Positions 56,946-64,000 of a DNA stretch of 64,000 nucleotides are shown here, in pieces. Numbering within the stretch: the stretch's first letter is position 1; each line of letters starts with the position of its first letter. Source of the stretch: Selaginella moellendorffii. Lineage: Eukaryota > Streptophyta > Lycopodiopsida > Selaginellales > Selaginellaceae. The notes under the pieces were generated by a model, which was given only the letters and a program-made list of their open reading frames with translations, was not told the DNA's origin and searched no databases. The stretch spans positions 62,001 to 126,000 of the forward strand of contig NW_003314306.1 of NCBI RefSeq assembly GCF_000143415.4, written 5' to 3'. The position numbers and the translations under genes were made by a program.

Positions 56946-57840
56946 GGGAGATCATGGGATGGTGTTTGTGCTGCTGGAACTGGAGTATGTTAAGTTTCCG
57001 GAGCTGTTACCGTGGCCTAACTCTGAGATCAACCGAAACTGTGGAGCAGAGACGTGCAGCAACGATTGTGCCCTGGACCATTGAGCCTTTCTTCCTTCGC
57101 TACCGTGCAGTGCTACAGCAAGGTGAATTCCCTCTGAGCCAGATCCTGAACTTTGATGAAACAGGGCTGAATTTCGGGCGAGAAAGAGCAAGGTTGTTGG
57201 GTACTCGCTCAGAGAGGCTGCACACAAGTCACCAGTATCGGATGCAACGAAAGAAAAAGAATTACTGTTGTCGCAGCAATCCTGGCAGACGGCGGTCGTT
57301 TGCAAAAAATTTATATCTTCAAGGGGAAACGTCGGCAGATTGCGTGGATGAAGATTGTGAGCCTGAAGCTTCCTTTGCAATGCAAGAGAACGGATGGATG
57401 AAGGCTGAAGTATTTGTTGAGTTCCTGGCACACAGAGAGAATTCGATCGCTGGGGGAGTTTTTCTCCTTCATCCTCTTCTGCTCATCTGTGATGGACACA
57501 AATCACACATTACTGAGGACGAATTGAATTACGCAGCAGACAGGGGCATGGTTGTCGTTTGCTTACCTCCTCATACAAGCTGATGTGTCAGGAAAATATG
57601 TTGGAGCCTAAAACGTGTGGTCTGCAGGCTGTGGGACTGGAAGGGGTAACCGGAAGTATTAGTGGGTATAAGGGGTTATACTACTCATCCACAAAAGGTA
57701 CTAAACTAAAGCTATTTAGAGAGTGTGACGAGGTGGTTTCCAGAAGTGATTTTCTGGCACTGCCTGCTTTCCAATTGCTCAAGGACTCTTGGCAACACAG
57801 TGTAGCTGTGTGATAAGTCCGGGGCCAAGGCCAGTGGGCT
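56946..57840 (+). pseudogene. pogo/Tigger-type transposase, DDE catalytic part
   Basis: A mostly open frame at about 57050-57583 carries the first catalytic aspartate in ILNFDETGLNFG, the second in LLICDGHKSHI, and ends VVCLPPHTS. Upstream, another frame reads MVFVLLELEYVKFPELLPW. Directly after PPHTS the expected H-x-LQPLD is missing, with a frame change into a stretch resembling the next conserved block, so the third aspartate region is damaged. A C-terminal-like block (DFLALPAFQLLKDSW, SGAKASGL) runs to about 57840. Frameshifts and stops make it inactive. Confidence 0.75.
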
Positions 57841-59188
57841 TCCCAAACCGTTATTGGGGAGTTAAACTATCCAGGTACAGGCGGAGCTTAGAGAGAGCTG
57901 AGCTAATTGATCTCCTCAAACTGGAGCTAACTTGTAACTGAAAATAGTTGTAACACCTTGTCTCTTGATCATAGCTGCTCGAACTCGATAACAAAGTCCC
58001 TCAGTTAAAAATATTCGACTGGCCTTGTTTCTTTCTCTTATGCTCATGGCGCGTTAAAGGCTCCAAGCATTCAGCTAAAATAGCCTCCTCCTCATTGCCA
58101 CCACCTTTTCACTTTATACCTGATCAGTCTCAAATAGAAGAAGATCAATCCCGAGTGCTTCCTTCTTTATACTGAACAGTCTTGTAAAATGGTGCTTTCA
58201 AAAGTCTCATCTTAGTTCTCAGCACGAACGGCCTTGGGAGGTAACTCCTTTTCAGGAAATCCATCTGCCTTCCTCGCTGAGTTCTCTACTGTTCCTAACT
58301 CCTTACAAGGAAAAATAATTTTTTTTAAAAAGTAAAAATCAGGATTCTAGTTTGTTTCCTCAAGACTGATACTTTACTTTCAGCATCACCTGTCTATTAA
58401 ACAAACTAAACAGACAGAATTTCAGGGGTCCTACTCAACCGGAGTTTCTCAAATTCACAAAGTGTTCAGGGAACCTTTGCCTCAACTTGAAGCTCTGGAA
58501 TTTCTTAAGAGTGTTTCATGAGTTCCAAACTCAACCGGAGCTCTGTTATTACTTCAGAGTGCCAGGCCAATCCCGCTATGAGCCTCCACCAGAGTTTCTC
58601 TGGTTTCACTCTCAGACTCAACCAGCACTCTAAAATTATCTCAAACAGTCCAGGGAGTGGTCCACTCTAGGTCGCTTCAAGTGGTCCCAAGAGTCCCTAA
58701 GAGTCTGAGCTCAATCCCAGCATGTCCCGAGAGTTATAACTCAACTGATCATTGAGCATAATCTCAGACTGTCACGGGAGTGCCCAACTCAACCAGACCC
58801 CATCTGGGAGTCCACGTCAGCGTATCCAAAGAGTCTCGCCACGTCAGCGTTCCACCAAAGCACTGTCCCGCCATGTCAGCGTGTTCTGCCACGTCAGCGG
58901 GTCCGCTTTTATCTTAAATATTATTTTTCTTGGTTTACTCTATTATCTTGCATATTCTCAAGAATTTATAGGTATGAACTAAGGTTTGAATTAGGTTTCT
59001 ATTTAATGTCTTTTTACTTACAATTTCGTTTTAAAATAAATGTAAGAATAACAAACCTCTCAAAGCATTAGCAGTGATAGTCATGGATTGATTTAATTGT
59101 ATAAGTTTAATATCATTTTTATAAAACTTAGTAAATTAATTCATAAGAAAAAGTATATACAATTGATTTATTAGTTAGAAAAATCAGC
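57841..59188. other. Intergenic with degenerate tandem repeats
   Basis: 58440-58800 holds loosely repeated units containing ACTCAACC(A/G)GAG and GAGTTTCTC. 58810-58905 holds four copies of CCACGTCAGCG (one reads CCATGTCAGCG) at irregular spacing of about 20-30 bp. The rest is AT-rich with no gene seen. Confidence 0.55.
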
Positions 59189-59218
59189 ATATATATATAT
59201 ATATAAATATATATATAA
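59189..59218. repeat. (AT)n microsatellite
   Basis: Imperfect AT run of about 30 bp in AT-rich sequence. Confidence 0.9.
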
Positions 59219-61286
59219 CTAATTTTAATTACTGGATTGTCCTTTATATAACTATATTTACAAAAATATTAAAAACAATTATAATTTTTTATTCTGAATG
59301 GTTTAAAATTTTATTTAAAAGTCAGAATGTTGTACTAGGCCCCTCTTTCAAACCATTTAGTCAGCCACTGACAATGTACCCTCTACTATACTTTTACACA
59401 GCAAGCCTAGCTCTTTCAACCTACGCTTAAAGCCCTTAGCTACGCTTCCAAAATTGACCTTAGCTAGCTGGCTGGAAGTGTCCACTTCCATGCAGATCTC
59501 TCTCACCCCACCTCCTCGGAAGAAATTCATTTAAACCACTAGGATAGTTGCAGTAGTAGATTGTTTAGCAGTTAGCTAAGTAGCTATAAGCAGTTCTTGC
59601 AAGCGGCAAGAAAAATTGGTGTTTATAACCTGTCGAGGAGCTATGTCTTCAACTACGCCAGAGACGTATTAACCAGCGTATCAGCGTACGATTCTACGGA
59701 CGTGCTTTAGCACGTGAGACAGCAATCCCCCGCCGTCGTTTGTCGCCGTCAGAGGAGATGAGCAGACTGACGGAAAACTCGGTTTTGTTCCGTTTGGCTG
59801 ATGTACATGCATGGTCACACCCATGCCAGGCTTTGACGCGTGGCATATGTCATGATGGGTGACGCCCATGGCCATGCTATATCTACCGTTGGATGGCAAA
59901 ACTATGTGTGCAAAAATGGGTGGGAAAACTCTATTGCTGGCCGGGGAGTGTGGCATTCCAATCTCCTCTTTTGCTCGTCGCGCCCTGTGCTTAGGGTTTG
60001 GGGTTTAGGGCGAGGCGATCGTGCGCGCAGGCGCGAATGCGAGGGCGGCAGCGCGCGTGGGGAGCAATTCTTCGCGAAATCCTTCTGGCTTTCAGGTAAT
60101 CATGAGGGATTCCATCGATTCTTGCTTCGTGCTGCCGCTGCATTTAGAAATCCAGCTTGCTTTTCTGCGATTCCTTGCGAATCCGGTTGCTTTCGTAAGC
60201 TAGAACCTTCTCCTTTTGTTTTTTGTTCTGTGGATTTGCTATATTTTTTTTTGCTTTGGTTGTTGCTCGCTCTAGCGCTATGACCAAGTACTCTCCTTTG
60301 TTGGATTCGAGCGATACTATGATTGATTAATATTTTGTTTTCTTGTCCACTCTAGTGCTTGGCATTTTTTGTATTCGATTTCTTCTTGGGCTGTCGGGGC
60401 ATTGTCTTATACTTTACTCTTTCCTTCATCCCTGCGTTGCTTTTTTCTTCAACTTGCCGCCAAAGTCGTTTCCGTTTGCTGTTCACCAGTTAGCTTTTCT
60501 CCTCGCATCCAGAGCCCATCAAAGATTTCATATGTTATGTTTTCCAAGAGTGGGCTGCCTGTTCCCGGGAATGGTTTGTCTTTCCTCTCGCACGGATGCG
60601 GTGGATTTATGTGTGCAAGACGGGTTTCTGGGAGAGAAGGAAGTCAGTAACATTCCCAACATTGAAAGCTCTCCCTGTGATTTCTTTTCTCCTTTTGTCT
60701 TATTTTTGCGTTCCTTGACATTCGCGAGAATGAGATTCCTTTGTTTCTTCCTTCCTCTTCACCCCAGCTTGAACTTCCTCTTCTTGATGAAAGCCAGCTC
60801 ATTGGAACGACAACAATCATTGTTCTTCCGCTTTGTACCTCGCTTCTTGTTTCCAGAATTCATTAGCCTCGCCGCGCGCTGAGCCTACTCTCTGTGTGCA
60901 TGTTTTGGGCATCAATATTGCTAGCTGGTTGGATACTTAGCCTGCCTGTGCGTTGTGCATCCTTACATGGTCGTAGATAATGTTTCTAGTACCCATTGAT
61001 TTCAGGAGAGTCCCTCTTGTCTGTTGTGAGTGGTGAGTGGATGCGTGTGTTGTCTTGAAAGCAAGCCGTGTGTAGCTATAGTGAGCGACTGAACGGGAAA
61101 TTGCCGGAAGAAAGCATTGCTGCCGTAGAGAGACAGCATTACCAGAGGACGCACACCACTGCCCAGTGGTGGAATCAGCATCCAAAGGCCCAAAAAGGCA
61201 GCATTTTGGAGGATAATAGATTCCTCATAGTGCATCATAAAAGCATTGAAAGGAGGAGCTTTGCTTGACCTGCCTGGGAAAAGAAA
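59219..61286 (+). promoter_or_regulatory. Upstream region and probable 5' UTR of the STICHEL-like gene
   Basis: A telo-box pair TTAGGGTTTGGGGTTTAGGG at 59991-60010 is followed by a GC-rich stretch and a donor-like CAG-GTAATC near 60095, which suggests a 5' UTR exon and intron. A G-box CACGTG lies at 59711-59716. Several upstream ATG frames (for example 60343-60882) overlap and look non-coding. An in-frame TGA at 61266-61268 just before the ATG confirms the start at 61287. Confidence 0.45.
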
Positions 61287-64000
61287 ATGTCTTGCATTTC
61301 TCTATCCAGGCTGTGCTCACCGAATTCTATTTCACTTGCGGCCTCTCCTGATTCTGACTGTGATTCTTTGGTAATGGAAGGTCCCAGCAGATCCAATGCT
61401 ACTGCTATCCCCGCTCCTGCTTCATGCATGTGTTTGACAATGCCAAGTAGAGCGGCCGCTGGAACAGGAAGTAGTCATGGATCTGAGTCTCGGTCGTCTC
61501 ATCTGGACAAGCATGTGCACTTGACAAATTGTATTCATCTGAGAAATCGGTTTCATGTGCAGAGGCACAAGATGACGGTGGAAGCAAGGCACCACCTGAG
61601 TGCCGGTGGAGTAGCAGCAGCGGGCCTCCCTCTGATGAGGGAACTTACAGCTCTCAGCCGAACCCGTTCGCTCAGGGACCCTTCCACCAGCTCCATCCTT
61701 AAGTCGCCGCTGATGAAAGGCTCCAGTCCAGGAACACGGAAGCTGGAGCAGGCCTTGCGAGGTAAAGATAAGAGTACAGTAGCTACTGACCAGCAGCAGG
61801 AGCACAGGAATGACTCACAGACAGGAAGTAGTAATTTTGAGGCTAACAGGGGTGGAGAGTCTTACAAGTCGGCAGCGGTGTCCGAAGATCAAGACCCCTT
61901 GACCAAAGTTACAAAGCGAAACAGGAAAGTTCACCTGGATAGGTCCTCACTTGGCAGCCATGGAAGTGGAAGCCTCTCTAGGAAGATTGTTACTCAACTC
62001 CAGCAGCAGCAGCAGACTTTAGCTACGAATGTACAGGGACAGACCCCTTCTCCTCTGTCTCTGGGTGTCTACGACGATCCCAGCATTCTCCTCAAGTTCG
62101 CTGCTGGTCCTGCTGCTCCGAGAAGAAAAAGCAAGAATAACTCTTTTGAGAGTGATCCGGAAGCATCGGCCGAGGATGAGGTAGAGGAGAAGCAACAGGT
62201 CCAGAAAGTAAACGCAAGGTCCCGGTCACATTCTCCGTTGCTGTCGTCCAGAGATATTTCCAACAAAAGCAGGTCTCCAGTTGTCTCACGAGAAATTGCT
62301 AACACGAGAGCCTTCAGCTTCCCAGATCCCGGTCAACAGCACTACCACTATACAGGAACCAACGAAGATGAGTTGGAGTGCTCGCAAGAACCAAAGCACG
62401 GGTGTGGGATACCGTGGAACTGGTCCCGTCTGGGCCAGAAACCGAAGGGAAAAGGTTTCCTCGACAGCACGGGTAAAATGCTTCGTCCGGAAGTTTTAGC
62501 AAGGAGGAAGGCTGGAGAGCATACGCTCTCAAGAAGCCAGTCCGAGTCAGGCCGGGAACTCGCTACGGCTATGTTCCAGCAGGACTGTCTATCGTATTCT
62601 TCTGCCGGAAACTCGGACGCTGAGGCTCTTCCACTTTTGACAGAACCAGAGGCATCCGTAAGTGGTGACGTCGCTGCTTCGTCAGTAGAAGTTGACAGCG
62701 ACAATGTCGTAGCGGCGAGAGGAGAATTAAACCCGAGGGGTATTTTAGCACCGAAAGGGAGGTCTCAAGTTACGACGGAAGCTCTCCAGGCAAGGTTGCG
62801 AGAACGGCTGGGCTGGATATCCGAGCGAAGGGTGGTAGAAGGTGGTGGCAGTGATTTTAGGCAGAACAAAAGCTTAAGCTACAAATACCGGCCAAAGACG
62901 TTTCGAGACATGGTTGGCCAGAACGTGGTGATGCAGTCGCTCGCAAATGCGGTTCTTAGAGGACGCATCGTTTCGCTCTATCTGTTTCAAGGTCCGCGGG
63001 GCACAGGCAAGAGCTCCGCAGCTCGGGTTTTCGCTGCTGCTTTGAACTGCCTTTCCTCCGAGGAGCTCAGACCGTGTGGCCTGTGCCGGGAGTGCGTTGC
63101 GCTGAACCTTGGCAAGAGCTTGGACGTTCGAGAATTCGACGCCTCGAGATTCAACGGCCTAGGCAGCGTGAAGGAGCTCTTGGAAGTTGCGATTCTACCT
63201 CCCTCCTCTGGTCGATACAGGCTTTCGGTCGTGGACGAAGTTCACACTCTGACTGCCGAGTCATGGAATTTCTTCCTGAAAGGCATGGAAGAGCTTCCGG
63301 GGAACTCGATCGTGATTTTGATAACGAGCAACCCAGAGCAGCTACCACGGACGCTGGGTTCAAGGTGCCAAAAGTATCCGTTTACCAAGCTCAAGGACCC
63401 GGACATTATCAGCAGGCTGCAGAAGCTGGCGACGAAAGAAAACATCGACATCGAGATAGAAGCTCTTGAACTCATTGCGTCGAGGTCGAATGGATCACTC
63501 AGGGACGCGGAAATGACCCTCGACCAGCTTGGCCTTTTGGGACAAGTAGTGACACTGTCTACATTGCAAGAACTTGTAAGTTAACGAGAGGTTAGTTGGC
63601 TGGTGGGCTGGAAAATTGATATAACGTTATACTTCTCCAGGTTGGGCTCCTTCCCGATGACAAGCTGATGGATTTGCTGGATTTTGCTCTTTCCGGAGAT
63701 ACCGTGAGCACCGTGAAAAGTGTGAGGAATCTGCTGGAATCTGGTGTCGAGCCTCTCGCTCTCATGTCGCAACTAGCTACTCTTATCACGGACATGCTTG
63801 CGGGGAGCTACAAACCGGTTTTAACTCAACGAAAGAGGCGTTTTTTTCACAAAATTGCGTGTGAGTCCTTTGTTTTCTTCTTGAGTTGATGCTGACGTGC
63901 GTCTTTTTTTATCAACAGTGAGCAAAGAAGACTTGGAGAGGCTACGACAGGCTTTAAAAATACTTTCTGAAGCGGAGAAGCAAGTCCGGGCTTCAAGCGA
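61287..64000 (+). CDS. STI-like: STICHEL-like DnaX-type AAA protein, 3' part outside window
   Basis: Homologue of Arabidopsis STICHEL and STICHEL-like proteins, which carry a domain like the bacterial DNA polymerase III gamma/tau clamp-loader subunit and control trichome branching; the biochemical role is unknown. Exons: 61287-63575, 63641-63860, then 63919 to the window edge. The first about 540 residues are low-complexity, serine- and glutamine-rich with basic patches and GIPWNWSRLG, a block shared with STICHEL. The ATPase begins SLSYKYRPKTFRDMVGQ, with Walker A GPRGTGKSS (about residue 569), a four-cysteine zinc finger (NC...PCGLCREC), VVDEVHTL, and LGSRCQKYPF with the SRC arginine finger. 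Domain III follows (VGLLPDDKLMDLLDFAL). No defects seen. Confidence 0.92.

Noticed and set aside
58440-58905. CRISPR-like spaced repeats
   Set aside because: Repeats are degenerate and unevenly spaced, in a plant nuclear context with no cas genes.
60343-60882. 179-codon frame upstream of the STICHEL-like gene
   Set aside because: Phe/Leu/Ser-rich translation of pyrimidine-rich, probably intronic 5' UTR sequence; no motif.

Overview
The window looks like nuclear DNA of a vascular plant with motile sperm, most likely a lycophyte of the Selaginella moellendorffii type. This is inferred from gene content and no search was run. The pointers are plant gene families (MAP3K epsilon, UBP12/13, STICHEL, BAHD, CYP71-clan and CYP85-clan P450s), a flagellar radial-spoke protein that flowering plants lack, an intron-rich diterpene synthase with both class II and class I motifs (known in Selaginella and mosses), and very short introns (about 44-65 nt) in compact genes separated by AT-rich transposon deserts.

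Region 1 (1-8837) is a specialised-metabolism island. It holds a diterpene synthase (minus strand, running off the left edge), a BAHD acyltransferase broken by a stop and frameshifts, an intact CYP71-clan P450, a stretch of triplicated P450 3' ends, and an intact CYP85-clan P450. Together these read as a candidate diterpenoid biosynthetic cluster: scaffold formation, two oxidations and a lost acylation.

Region 2 (8985-16530) is housekeeping. It contains a mitochondrial m-AAA protease (FtsH3/10 type) divergently paired with a radial spoke head protein RSP4/6, a small FCP/SCP-type phosphatase, and a vWA-like DUF2828 protein. A second DUF2828 gene (28754-30778) faces away from the first. About 12 kb of repeats separates them: an LTR element with intact ends but no coding capacity (18253-23403), a fragment of a Ty3/gypsy pol, and an older diverged LTR of the first element.

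Region 3 (31205-43959) is gene-dense: a START lipid-binding protein, a UBP12/13-like deubiquitinase that appears to lack its C-terminal quarter, an unassigned coiled-coil protein, and a full-length MAP3K epsilon kinase with armadillo-type repeats.

Region 4 (43960-61286) is mostly transposon-derived. It contains an unusual two-exon gene with a possible nuclease-like N-terminal half and a kinase C-terminal half (47193-49108), a decayed Ty3/gypsy element with recognisable gag, protease, RT, RNase H and integrase traces (about 51061-55680), and a rearranged pogo/Tigger-type transposase whose DNA-binding and catalytic parts lie on opposite strands (56660-57840).

Region 5 (61287-64000) is the 5' part of a STICHEL-like gene, a DnaX-type AAA protein that runs off the right edge.
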